Of a stretch of 64,000 nt of DNA, positions 1 through 8,229 are shown piece after piece. The notes under the pieces were generated by a model that was given only the letters and a program-made list of their open reading frames with translations, had not been told where the DNA came from and made no database searches. The DNA comes from Massilia phosphatilytica (GTDB lineage: Bacteria; Pseudomonadota; Gammaproteobacteria; Burkholderiales; Burkholderiaceae_D), in assembly GCF_002968015.1 (NCBI RefSeq), contig NZ_PUIP01000017.1, positions 116,964-180,963 of the forward strand, in the 5' to 3' direction. The translations under genes were made by a program, and so were the position numbers. Position 1 is the first letter of the stretch. Every line of letters starts with the position of its first letter.

Positions 1-203
1 ACTTGCATATCATCGACAACGGACCGGGCATCGCCCCCGATATCCGCGACCGCATCTTCTATCCGCTCGTCTCCGGGCGCGAAGGCGGCAGCGGTCTCGG
101 GCTGACCTTGGCTCAGACCTTCGTGCAACAGCACCTGGGAATGATCGAGTGCGAAAGCCGGCCTGGATTGACGGATTTCCGCATCCTGATTCCCCTGCCA
201 TAA
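1..203 (+). CDS. ntrB: Nitrogen regulation sensor kinase NtrB, C-terminal end (5' truncated by window)
   Basis: Only the last 67 codons are present; the frame is open to the window edge, so the start lies outside. The segment has the ATP-binding end of a histidine kinase: a DNGPGI G1-type motif at the beginning and GGSGLGL (G2-type) about 25 residues later. NtrB (GlnL) is the cytoplasmic kinase/phosphatase that, under PII control, sets the phosphorylation state of NtrC. Identity rests mainly on the NtrC gene 63 bases downstream on the same strand and on the short soluble ending. From the fragment alone it could be another PAS-type kinase. Confidence 0.85.
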   Translation, partial: LHIIDNGPGIAPDIRDRIFYPLVSGREGGSGLGLTLAQTFVQQHLGMIECESRPGLTDFRILIPLP

Positions 204-266
204 GCGGGTGAAACCGAGGGGCGTCTCCGGCAATCCCCCTTGAACCTTCGCGGGAAGTAGAACTAC

Positions 267-1775
267 ATGAAACCAATCTGGATTGTCGACGACGATGCAT
301 CGATCCGCTGGGTGCTGGAAAAGGCCCTGGCGCGCGAGAACCTCGCCACCCGGAGTTTTGCCAGCGGCCGCGAAGCGCTGACAGCATTCGAAACGGACAC
401 GCCGCAGGTGCTGGTGTCCGACATCCGCATGCCCGGCGAATCGGGCCTCGACCTGCTGGCGGCCGTCAAGGAACGCCACCCGGGCCTGCCGGTCATCGTC
501 ATCACCGCATTTTCCGACCTCGACTCTGCCGTCGCCTCGTTCCAGGGCGGCGCCTTCGAATACCTGGCCAAGCCGTTCGACATCGACAAGGCCGTCGCCC
601 TGATCCGCCGCGCCCTCGAAGAGAGCCTGCGCGAGGCCAGCGTCGACATCGCGCCGTCCGAAACGCCCGAGATCCTGGGCCAGGCGCCCGCGATGCAGGA
701 AGTGTTCCGCGCCATCGGCCGCCTGTCGCAGTCGAACGTGACGGTGCTGATCACGGGCGAATCGGGCACCGGCAAGGAACTCGTCGCACGCGCGCTGCAC
801 AAGCACAGCCCGCGCGCGCAGCAGCCGTTCATCGCGCTGAACACGGCCGCGATCCCGAAGGATCTGCTGGAATCCGAACTGTTCGGCCACGAGCGCGGCG
901 CCTTCACGGGCGCGCAGGCGATGCGGCGCGGCCGCTTCGAGCAGGCCGAGAACGGCACCTTGTTCCTCGACGAAATCGGCGACATGCCGTTCGACCTGCA
1001 GACACGCCTGCTGCGCGTGCTGTCCGACGGCCATTTTTATCGCGTGGGCGGGCACCAGCCGGTAAAGGCGAACGTGCGCGTGATCGCGGCCACGCACCAG
1101 AACCTGGAGCAGCGCGTGCGCGACGGCCTGTTCCGCGAAGACTTGTACCACCGTCTGAACGTGATCCGCCTGCGCCTGCCCAGCTTGCGCGAGCGGCGCG
1201 AAGATATCCCCATTCTGGTGCGCCACTTCCTGGTGCAGAGTGCACGGCAATTGGGCGTCGAGACCAAGCGCATGAGCGATGATGCCCTGCGCTTCCTCAC
1301 CGGCCTGGAACTCCCCGGCAACGTGCGCCAGCTGGAAAACCTGTGCAACTGGATCACGGTGATGGCGCCGGGCCAGACGGTCGAAGTGAAGGACCTGCCG
1401 CGCGACCTGACCCAGGCCCAGCCCATGCCGGCCGGCGGCAACGGTTTCGCCGTCGGCATCAGCTCCGGCGTCGGCACGGTGACGCTGGCGCCGCCGTCGT
1501 CCAGCATGGCGCACCACGCCGAACCCGGCGTGCTGCCGAATGGCGCGGACGGCTGGATCGGCCTCCTGGAACTGCAGGCCGCGCGCATGCTGTCGGACGG
1601 GCAGGTCGAAGTGATGGACGTGCTGGGCCGCCAGTTCGAATCCGCGCTGATCCGCACGGCGCTGAAGCACACGCACGGCCGCAAGAACGATGCGGCGATC
1701 CGGCTCGGGATCGGGCGCAATACCATCACGCGCAAGATTGCCGAGCTGGGCATCGACGGGGCGAAAGACGAATAG
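267..1775 (+). CDS. ntrC: Nitrogen regulation response regulator NtrC (sigma-54 activator)
   Basis: 502-residue activator with the three expected modules. The receiver domain (about 1-120) has acidic pair D9/D10, phospho-acceptor D52 and the conserved Lys of AKPF near 102. The AAA+ sigma-54 interaction domain (about 138-370) has Walker A GESGTGK at 164-170 and the sigma-54 contact loop GAFTGA at 211-216. The C-terminal Fis-type helix-turn-helix lies around 474-497. A low-complexity Gly/Ala/Pro linker (about 390-430) joins the last two. Phosphorylated by NtrB, it activates sigma-54 promoters of nitrogen-assimilation genes. The start was chosen because the receiver begins at once (KPIWIVDDD) and a GGGAAG purine stretch lies upstream. 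Confidence 0.96.
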   Translation: MKPIWIVDDDASIRWVLEKALARENLATRSFASGREALTAFETDTPQVLVSDIRMPGESGLDLLAAVKERHPGLPVIVITAFSDLDSAVASFQGGAFEYLAKPFDIDKAVALIRRALEESLREASVDIAPSETPEILGQAPAMQEVFRAIGRLSQSNVTVLITGESGTGKELVARALHKHSPRAQQPFIALNTAAIPKDLLESELFGHERGAFTGAQAMRRGRFEQAENGTLFLDEIGDMPFDLQTRLLRVLSDGHFYRVGGHQPVKANVRVIAATHQNLEQRVRDGLFREDLYHRLNVIRLRLPSLRERREDIPILVRHFLVQSARQLGVETKRMSDDALRFLTGLELPGNVRQLENLCNWITVMAPGQTVEVKDLPRDLTQAQPMPAGGNGFAVGISSGVGTVTLAPPSSSMAHHAEPGVLPNGADGWIGLLELQAARMLSDGQVEVMDVLGRQFESALIRTALKHTHGRKNDAAIRLGIGRNTITRKIAELGIDGAKDE

Positions 1776-1783
1776 GTGTTCTT

Positions 1784-1808
1784 GTAGGGTGGGCACCCCG
1801 TGCCCACC
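1784..1808. repeat. Short GTAGGGTGGGCAC-type palindromic repeat
   Basis: Sits between ntrC and corA. The arms ggtgggcac (1788-1796) and gtgcccacc (1800-1808) are perfectly complementary around a 3-base loop. The same gtagggtgggcac core opens the longer repeat at 15142-15225, so this is a dispersed repeat and not a gene-specific site. It may also stabilise or end the ntrC transcript, although no U-tract follows. Confidence 0.6.
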
Positions 1809-1858
1809 ATGCATCCATGGTGTAAGCTCTGTCATCCTAGCAACAACGTATCGATGAC

Positions 1859-2827
1859 ATGCTGATCAACTGTGTCGCCTACCAGGAAGGCAAGAAGCTG
1901 TCCGACATCCCCGTCGAAGACATCAGCGACTACCTCTGCAAACCCGGCTGCTTCGTCTGGGTTGCGCTGCGCGACGCCACTGACGCCGAAATGGCGCAGA
2001 TGAAGGAAGAGTTCAACCTGCACGAACTGGCCGTCGAAGATGCCGCGCGCGGCCACCAGCGCCCCAAGATCGAGGAATACGGCGACTGCCTGTTCACCGT
2101 CGTGCACACGGTCGACCTCGTCGATGGCGACCGGCTCGCCACCGGCGAACTGGCGATCTTCGCCGGCACGAACTACGTACTCTCCGTCCGCCGCGATTCC
2201 GCCAAGGGCTTTCTCGGCGTACGCGCGCGCGCCGAGCGCGAGCCGCACCTCCTCAAGATGGGCTCGGCCTTCGTCATGTATGCGCTGATGGATGCCGTCG
2301 TCGACCGCTACTTTCCCATCGTCGACATGCTCGAATCCGAACTCGAGACTGTCGAGGACCGCATCTTCACGCACGGCGCGCAGCGCGAGAATGTCGAGCG
2401 GCTGTATCAATTGAAGCGCAAGGGCCTTGTGCTGCGCCACGCCGTGTTCCCGTTGCTGGAAGCGATCGGCCGGCTGCACGGCGGCCGCGTGCCGACGCTC
2501 GTCGTCGGCACGCAGGATTATTTCCGCGACGTGCACGACCACCTGATCCGCATCGGCGGCCGCCTCGACGCGATCCGCGACACGATCAGCACCGCGATCC
2601 AGGTGAACCTGTCGATGGTCTCGATCGATGAAAGCGAAGTCAATAAACGACTGGCCGCGTGGGCTGCGATCTTTGCCGTGTTCACCGCGTTCGCGGGCGT
2701 GTGGGGTATGAATTTCAAGTACATGCCCGAACTGGAGTGGAAGTGGGGCTATCCGATGGCGCTCGCCGTCATGATCGGCGTGTGCGCCTATCTATATCGC
2801 CTCTTCAAGAAAGCCGGCTGGTTGTAA
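1859..2827 (+). CDS. corA: CorA family magnesium/cobalt transporter
   Basis: 322 residues, the usual size for CorA. A long acidic cytoplasmic domain with extended helices (about 1-262) is followed by two membrane segments near the C-terminus (about 265-283 and 297-315). The signature GMN tripeptide of the pore loop is at 283-285, directly after the first membrane helix, and the loop carries MPELEWKWGYP before the second. The protein ends in a short basic tail (RLFKKAGWL). CorA proteins are pentameric inner-membrane channels for Mg2+ (also Co2+ and Ni2+). The gene is monocistronic by layout: a repeat lies upstream and a strong hairpin directly downstream. Confidence 0.95.
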   Translation: MLINCVAYQEGKKLSDIPVEDISDYLCKPGCFVWVALRDATDAEMAQMKEEFNLHELAVEDAARGHQRPKIEEYGDCLFTVVHTVDLVDGDRLATGELAIFAGTNYVLSVRRDSAKGFLGVRARAEREPHLLKMGSAFVMYALMDAVVDRYFPIVDMLESELETVEDRIFTHGAQRENVERLYQLKRKGLVLRHAVFPLLEAIGRLHGGRVPTLVVGTQDYFRDVHDHLIRIGGRLDAIRDTISTAIQVNLSMVSIDESEVNKRLAAWAAIFAVFTAFAGVWGMNFKYMPELEWKWGYPMALAVMIGVCAYLYRLFKKAGWL

Positions 2828-2835
2828 ACGAAAAT

Positions 2836-2857
2836 GCCCGGTGCGCGAGCACCGGGC
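2836..2857. terminator. Bidirectional terminator between corA and the convergent TBDR gene
   Basis: Perfect 9-bp stem gcccggtgc/gcaccgggc with a GCGA tetraloop. It is flanked by an A-run on the left and a T-rich stretch on the right, so it can act on both convergent transcripts. Confidence 0.85.
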
Positions 2858-2883
2858 GTTGTGTTTGCTACAGGCGGATCAGC

Positions 2884-5577
2884 TTAGAACGAGTAGCTGG
2901 CGCGCACGTAGAAGGTACGGCCGATCGCATCGTAGTAACGCGGATCGTAGCCGGCCTGGAACGTCGAGCTCTGGAACGACAGCGGCGGATTGCGGTCGAA
3001 CAGGTTGCGGACACCAACGGTCAGGCCCAGGCCCCTTTTCTCGTTCCATGCGACGTAGCCATCGAACGTGGTATACGACGGCACGCGGTAGCCAGCTGGC
3101 TGGGTGGTGACGTTCTCGTTGATCTGGTCGATGTAGCCGGTCTTGTAACGGGCGGTCAGGCCAGCCGACAGCTGATCCTTGTTCCAGGTCAGGTTGGTGG
3201 TGTTCTGCCAGCGGAACACCGGACCGGTGCCTTCCGGTGCGTAGATGCCGATGTTCTGGTTCCACGTGCCGCCGGCTTCGTTCTGGAACTGGTACTTGTG
3301 GATCCAGGTCGCGTTCGACGCCAGGGTGAAGGTGCCGAAGCCGCGCGTGCGCAGGCGGTAGTTCAGCGACAGGTCGACGCCGTTGGTGATCGTGCCGCCC
3401 AGGTTCTGGGTACGGTCGTCGATATAGCCGCAGGTGGCCGGGTCCGGGCACTGCGAACCGTCGACCGACAGGTCGCCGGCCGGGTTGCGGTGGAATAGGC
3501 TGGCGTACTTGGCCGGGTTGGCGAAGATGAAGTCCTGGCTCAGGTTGCCAATCGTGTTGCGCAGGCTGATCGCCCAGATGTCGACGCCGACGCTCAGGTC
3601 CTTGATCGGTTCGACCACCACGCCGATAGTCGCGTTCTTCGACTTCTCCGGCTGCAGGTTGGTGTTACCGCCCAGCAGGGCCTGGAACTGCTGTTTGCAG
3701 ACATCCGACGGCACCTTGCCGGGCACCGCCGTGCCGCCTGGGCAATTGACCGGGTCATTGTAGGTGTTGCCAGTGTTGGTGAACGACTGCGCCGAGTGGA
3801 TCTCATACAGCGACGGGGCACGGAAACCGGTCGAGTACGAACCGCGGAACAGCACGGACTCTACCGGCTGGAAACGGAACGAAACCTTCGGGTTGGTGCT
3901 GGTGCCGAAGTCGCTGTACCTGTCGTAGCGGGCCGACAGGGTCACGTCCAGCGACTTGATGATCGGCACGTTCAGCTCGCCGTAGGCAGCGTAGGTGTGA
4001 CGGGTGCCCGAGTTGAACGTGGCCGGATCGATACCGGTCGAGGCGATCACCTTTTCGGCGAACTCGGTGTTGGCGGCCTGCGTGAACTTGTCGTAGCCCG
4101 CTTGCGCGCCCAGCGCCAGGCCGGCGCTGCGGCCGGCGTGCAGCCAGTCGCCCAACTCGCGGCTGGCGTGGAAGTCGAGGCCGGTCGACTGGCCACGCGC
4201 GTGCATGACTTCGCCTTCCAGCCCGGCCGAGTTCAGAAGCGCGGTGCCGGCGGCGGTCTGGTCGCCGAACGGGTTGATGATGCCGTTCAGCACGCCTTGC
4301 GTGATGATGTCGCCGTTGCTGTAGCCGATCAGGCGTTCCTTGACGCGGTTCTCGTTCCACGTGGCGGCGGTGCTGTAGTCCCAGCCGGCGACGTTGCCTT
4401 GCAGGGAGACCACCAGGCGCTGCTGGTTGTTGGTGTTCTTGTCCTGGCGGGCGCCGTTCGGCAGGTCGCGCCATCTCAGCTTGATGGGGAGGGTCGGATC
4501 CAGCGCCGGATCATTCGGGTAGAACGGGGTGTTCGGCAGCATGGTCAGGTTGCCATACGGCACCGGCGCGATCTGGGTCGCCACCACGCTCTGGCTGGTC
4601 AGGTATTCGACGCCCAGCTCGTGGCCGCCCGGCAGCGCCAGGGTGCCGCGGAACAGGCCGGAATCGCGGACGCTGCGCGGAACGTAATCCACGAACGACG
4701 AGGTCGTCATGGTGCAACCACCTGCGCCGTTCGGGATCAGGGCGACGCCGCTGGCGCAGCTCGGTGCGGCCGGGTTGCCGGCAACGCCATTCGGGTTTTT
4801 CGCCGAAATGGCTTGGGAATAGTTGGCCGGGAACGTCGAGGCCGACAGGCCGCCTGCGAAGCGGGTGTTGAACGGACGCTCGGTACCGCCGATGTGGTTC
4901 TGTTCCTGGTGGTCGAACACGGCCGAGAAGTTCCAGCCTTTGGTGTCCAGGTCGCCGAAGCCCAGGGCCACGTTGGCGTTGTAGCCGCGGCCGCCCGGAT
5001 GTTGCGGCGAGTCGAGGCCGGCGGAGATGACGCCGCCCTGGAAGTTTTTCTTGGTGATGAAGTTGATCACACCGCCCACGGCGTCGGAGCCGTACAGCGC
5101 GGATGCGCCGTCGCGCAGCACTTCCACGCGCTCGAGCGCGGCGAACGGGATCATGTTCAGGTCGGGCGCCGAGCTGTCGTAGGCATTGTTTGCCAGGCGG
5201 CGGCCGTTCAGCAGGACCAGGGTCTTGTTGGCGCCGATGCCGCGGAGGTCGGCGAACGAGGCGCCGCCGGTGCTCGAGCCGACTGCCTGGCTGGAGGTCT
5301 GCTGGGCCTGCGAGACGCTCAGGCTGGCCATCACCTGTTCGATGGTCGTGATGCCTTCGCGCTTGAGGTCTTCAGCGCGCAGCACGGTGACCGGCACTGC
5401 GGTTTCAGCATCGATACGCTTGATCGCCGAGCCGGTGATTTCCACGCGCGCGATCGGCGCCTGCTGCACTTCCTGGGTTTGTGCCAGGGCGGTGCCGGCA
5501 AAACCGAAGCCGGCTGCCAGCGTGGTGCCGGAGAATATGAGGCGCAGGGTCCGCGCCATGGTTTTTTCTGTGAGCAT
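2884..5577 (-). CDS. TonB-dependent outer membrane receptor (TBDR 1)
   Basis: About 897 residues. The start is the ATG at 5577 because AGGA sits 5 bases upstream; an in-frame extension to 5625 lacks such a site. A basic, hydrophobic signal peptide ends in an ALAQ-like cleavage site near residue 33. The plug begins with VEITGSAIKRIDAETAVPV and has the plug landmarks LVLLNGRRL and LYGSDAVGGVINFITKK. The rest is a long beta-barrel ending in a terminal Phe (RASYSF), the usual signal for BAM assembly. There is no N-terminal STN signalling domain and no FecI/FecR neighbour. The substrate cannot be told from sequence. It converges with corA across a shared terminator. Confidence 0.93.
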   Translation of the reverse strand: MLTEKTMARTLRLIFSGTTLAAGFGFAGTALAQTQEVQQAPIARVEITGSAIKRIDAETAVPVTVLRAEDLKREGITTIEQVMASLSVSQAQQTSSQAVGSSTGGASFADLRGIGANKTLVLLNGRRLANNAYDSSAPDLNMIPFAALERVEVLRDGASALYGSDAVGGVINFITKKNFQGGVISAGLDSPQHPGGRGYNANVALGFGDLDTKGWNFSAVFDHQEQNHIGGTERPFNTRFAGGLSASTFPANYSQAISAKNPNGVAGNPAAPSCASGVALIPNGAGGCTMTTSSFVDYVPRSVRDSGLFRGTLALPGGHELGVEYLTSQSVVATQIAPVPYGNLTMLPNTPFYPNDPALDPTLPIKLRWRDLPNGARQDKNTNNQQRLVVSLQGNVAGWDYSTAATWNENRVKERLIGYSNGDIITQGVLNGIINPFGDQTAAGTALLNSAGLEGEVMHARGQSTGLDFHASRELGDWLHAGRSAGLALGAQAGYDKFTQAANTEFAEKVIASTGIDPATFNSGTRHTYAAYGELNVPIIKSLDVTLSARYDRYSDFGTSTNPKVSFRFQPVESVLFRGSYSTGFRAPSLYEIHSAQSFTNTGNTYNDPVNCPGGTAVPGKVPSDVCKQQFQALLGGNTNLQPEKSKNATIGVVVEPIKDLSVGVDIWAISLRNTIGNLSQDFIFANPAKYASLFHRNPAGDLSVDGSQCPDPATCGYIDDRTQNLGGTITNGVDLSLNYRLRTRGFGTFTLASNATWIHKYQFQNEAGGTWNQNIGIYAPEGTGPVFRWQNTTNLTWNKDQLSAGLTARYKTGYIDQINENVTTQPAGYRVPSYTTFDGYVAWNEKRGLGLTVGVRNLFDRNPPLSFQSSTFQAGYDPRYYDAIGRTFYVRASYSF

Positions 5578-5645
5578 CTTGGTCCTGTTTTTGTAGGTTA
5601 CAAGTTTGAAATAGCGGATAACCAATATTTCAAGAACAGTAAAGA

Positions 5646-5685
5646 TACACCACAGAAACTAAAATTCACGCAAATTTGTGGTGTA
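5646..5685. promoter_or_regulatory. Candidate operator: 9-bp inverted repeat upstream of TBDR 1
   Basis: Perfect arms tacaccaca (5646-5654) and tgtggtgta (5677-5685), separated by 22 bases, in an AT-rich block 69-108 bases upstream of the chosen TBDR start. The spacing would place the two half-sites about three helical turns apart. It could be a repressor or activator site; no known consensus is recognised. Confidence 0.4.
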
Positions 5686-5873
5686 ATTACGTCAAAAACA
5701 GACAGATTTGCATTAGGACTTGTAAGAATTTGAAACAATATTTCTTTGTGAAATCAAGAGTGTATGTACGTCATGATTTTGTACATATGTCTCGATCAGG
5801 GGAAATGGGTTGTTTCAGCCATGCGGCCGGGCGCCGGCCATGAGACCGGCGCCGCGGGGAATGAGGCGAGAGA

Positions 5874-7490
5874 TCAGCCGACCATGGCCAGTGCGACGGC
5901 TTCCGCGACGCGGATGCCATCGATCGCGGCCGACATGATGCCGCCCGCGTAGCCGGCGCCTTCGCCGGCGGGATACAGGCCTGCCGTGTTCAGGCTCTGC
6001 AGGTTGTCGTCGTGGCGCTTGATGCGGATCGGCGACGACGTGCGGGTCTCGACGCCGGTCAGCACGGCGTCTTCCTTGTAATAACCCTTGATCTGCTTGT
6101 TGAAGGCGACGAAGGCTTCGCGCAGCGCGACGGTGGCATAGTCGGGCAGGGCCGGGGCGAGGTCGGTCAGGTGCACGGCCGGCTTGAACGATGGCGTCAC
6201 GCTGCCGAATTCGGTCGACGGCACGCCGCGCACGAAGTCGCCCATCAACTGACCAGGCGCATCGTAGTTGCTGCCGCCCAGCACGAAGGCGCGCGATTCC
6301 AGTTCGCGCTGGAAGGCGATGCCGGCCAGCGGGTGGCCCGGATAGTCGGCCGGGGTGATGCCGACGACGATCGCGCTGTTGGCGTTGCGCTCGGCGCGGG
6401 AATACTGGCTCATGCCGTTCGTGACGACGCGGCCTTCCTCGGACGAGGCGGCCACGACGGTACCACCCGGGCACATGCAGAAGCTGTACACGCTGCGGCC
6501 GTTGGAGGCGTGGTGGACGATCTTGTAGTCGGCCGCGCCGAGGATCTTGTTGCCGGCGTTCGGACCGAAGCGGCAGACGTCGATCAGCGATTGCGGGTGC
6601 TCGACGCGGAAGCCGATCGAGAACGGTTTTGCTTCGACATACACGCCGCGGTTGTACAGCATCTCGAACGTGTCGCGCGCGCTGTGGCCGACGGCCATCA
6701 CGAGGTGGCGGGTCGGGATGGTCTCGCCCGTGTGCAGCTTGACGCCCACGACCTGGCGCGCATTGCCTTCACCCTCGACCAGCACATCTTCCACGCGCGT
6801 CTGGAAGCGGATTTCCCCGCCCAGCGCGAGGATCTCGGCGCGCATCTGTTCCACCATTTTCACCAGACGGAACGTGCCGATGTGCGGCTTGCTGACGTAT
6901 AGGATTTCTTCCGGCGCGCCCGACTTCACGAACTCGTTCAAGACCTTGCGGCCATAGTGCTTCGGATCCTTGACCTGGCTGTACAGCTTGCCGTCCGAGA
7001 ACGTGCCGGCACCGCCTTCGCCGAACTGCACGTTCGATTCCGTGTTCAGCTTGCGCTTGCGCCAGAAGCCGAAGGTGTCGACGGTCCGCTCGCGCACGAT
7101 CTTGCCGCGTTCCAGGACGAGCGGCTTGAAGCCCATCTGGGCCAGGATCAGCGCCACGAACAGCCCGCACGGGCCCATGCCCACGACCACAGGACGCGGC
7201 GTGCCCGGTGCGGGCAGGGCCCTGGTCACGAACTTGTAGCCGGTATCGGGGGCTGGAACGATGTGCGGATCGCGCGCCAGCCGGGCCAGCACGGCCGCTT
7301 CGTCGCGGACTTCCACGTCGAGCGCGTAGATCAGGACGATGGCGCTTTTCTTGCGCGCATCGTAGCTGCGCTTGAAGACCGTGAAATCGATCAGGTCGTC
7401 GCTGGCGATGCCAAGCCGGCCGACGATGGCGTCGCGCAGGGCGTGGTCGGGGTGATTCAGGGGCAGTTTGAGTTCGTTAATTCGCAGCAT
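5874..7490 (-). CDS. FAD-dependent oxidoreductase (uncharacterised COG2509-type flavoprotein)
   Basis: 538 residues from the ATG at 7490 (MLRINELKLPLNH), chosen over an upstream in-frame extension rich in Pro, Ala and Arg. The N-terminal ~90 residues form a small alpha/beta domain typical of this family. A dinucleotide-binding site follows (VVGMGPCGLFVALILAQMG, then LVLERG). Further in are FGEGGAGTFSDGKLYS and an HVVMAVGHSARDTFEML-like segment, and near the end AGEGAGYAGGIMSAAIDG, the FAD-contacting motif of the family. It is a cytosolic flavoprotein of unknown substrate, found in many bacteria. It stands alone between two TBDR genes, with no operon partner. Confidence 0.85.
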   Translation of the reverse strand: MLRINELKLPLNHPDHALRDAIVGRLGIASDDLIDFTVFKRSYDARKKSAIVLIYALDVEVRDEAAVLARLARDPHIVPAPDTGYKFVTRALPAPGTPRPVVVGMGPCGLFVALILAQMGFKPLVLERGKIVRERTVDTFGFWRKRKLNTESNVQFGEGGAGTFSDGKLYSQVKDPKHYGRKVLNEFVKSGAPEEILYVSKPHIGTFRLVKMVEQMRAEILALGGEIRFQTRVEDVLVEGEGNARQVVGVKLHTGETIPTRHLVMAVGHSARDTFEMLYNRGVYVEAKPFSIGFRVEHPQSLIDVCRFGPNAGNKILGAADYKIVHHASNGRSVYSFCMCPGGTVVAASSEEGRVVTNGMSQYSRAERNANSAIVVGITPADYPGHPLAGIAFQRELESRAFVLGGSNYDAPGQLMGDFVRGVPSTEFGSVTPSFKPAVHLTDLAPALPDYATVALREAFVAFNKQIKGYYKEDAVLTGVETRTSSPIRIKRHDDNLQSLNTAGLYPAGEGAGYAGGIMSAAIDGIRVAEAVALAMVG

Positions 7491-8229
7491 GATGAGTGTG
7501 AGCCGGCGCGCGGCCGCGCCCGACGGGCGCCGTGCCGGCGGCGGCAGATCGGTACAGGCGCCAGTATAAGCCATCGGCTACCCGGGCCGGCAGGAAAGGC
7601 CTTGCACGATGGCAGGGTGGAATGCCTCGTTTCCCTCGTTTTGTGTTGTAGGCAAGCAACCGACGTTGGTTTCCCCCCATGCATGGTGGCAACCAAATCA
7701 TCATGCAACGCGCGTCTTTCTGCACCCAATATGCATAACAGTAGGAAATTTTCTGCTGCGGTGCGTCGAGCGTGGTTCTCAACGGAATTCAGTCGATTTT
7801 CACGACGAGTGCTTGGGGCTCACTTGAATAGTGCAAATTTTGTTCAAAAGAAAACCCTTGATGGTGCTGCAGTGCACCAGCGAAAAGCATTAATTTTCTT
7901 GCGTTTTAAATGTGTTGTTTCTACACGTTTCGGCAATTGTGTTTTATTGACACTTTTGCTTTTGCTATGGTTTTATCGATAAATCAGTAACGTTTGATAT
8001 CGATGAAACGTTAATTGAGAGGGTTCGTCCTACAGGGCGAATGATGAAAAAACACATCAATTAGTGTGGTAGTCACCAGTAGTTTAAACGCACCAGGCCA
8101 CAAGCCTTTGCAGGCAACGGCCGTGCAAACGGGGGCGGCGCAGCTTGGCCGCCCCCGCGCGTAAGCGCCGTGCCTGCATGTGGTGAACGTAAGAAACCAC
8201 TTTGAGAGATTCGAGAAGGAGAAGTATTC
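7491..8229. other. Long intergenic region upstream of TBDR 2
   Basis: About 740 bases with no convincing gene. GC content falls sharply after about 7700. It holds a TTGACA hexamer at 7947-7952, a perfect 12-bp palindrome at 7972-7983 and a dyad at 7988-8013. The TBDR 2 ribosome-binding site (GAAGGAGAAG) ends 5-6 bases before the ATG at 8230. Divergent control of the flavoprotein gene and TBDR 2 from here is plausible. Confidence 0.6.
7972..8013. promoter_or_regulatory. Candidate operator pair upstream of TBDR 2
   Basis: tttatcgataaa at 7972-7983 is a perfect 12-bp palindrome. It is followed by arms taacgttt (7988-7995) and aaacgtta (8006-8013), which flank a centre that again contains ATCGAT. 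The block lies about 220 bases before the TBDR 2 start, just after a consensus-like TTGACA. A binding site for a dimeric regulator is inferred from symmetry alone. Confidence 0.4.

Noticed and set aside
5830..5853. GC-rich hairpin downstream of the flavoprotein gene as a terminator
   Set aside because: The 8-bp stem exists, but no T-run follows on the minus strand, so termination is not supported.
7609..7827. 72-codon frame upstream of TBDR 2
   Set aside because: No ribosome-binding site, unusual composition for this genome, and it runs into an AT-rich regulatory block.
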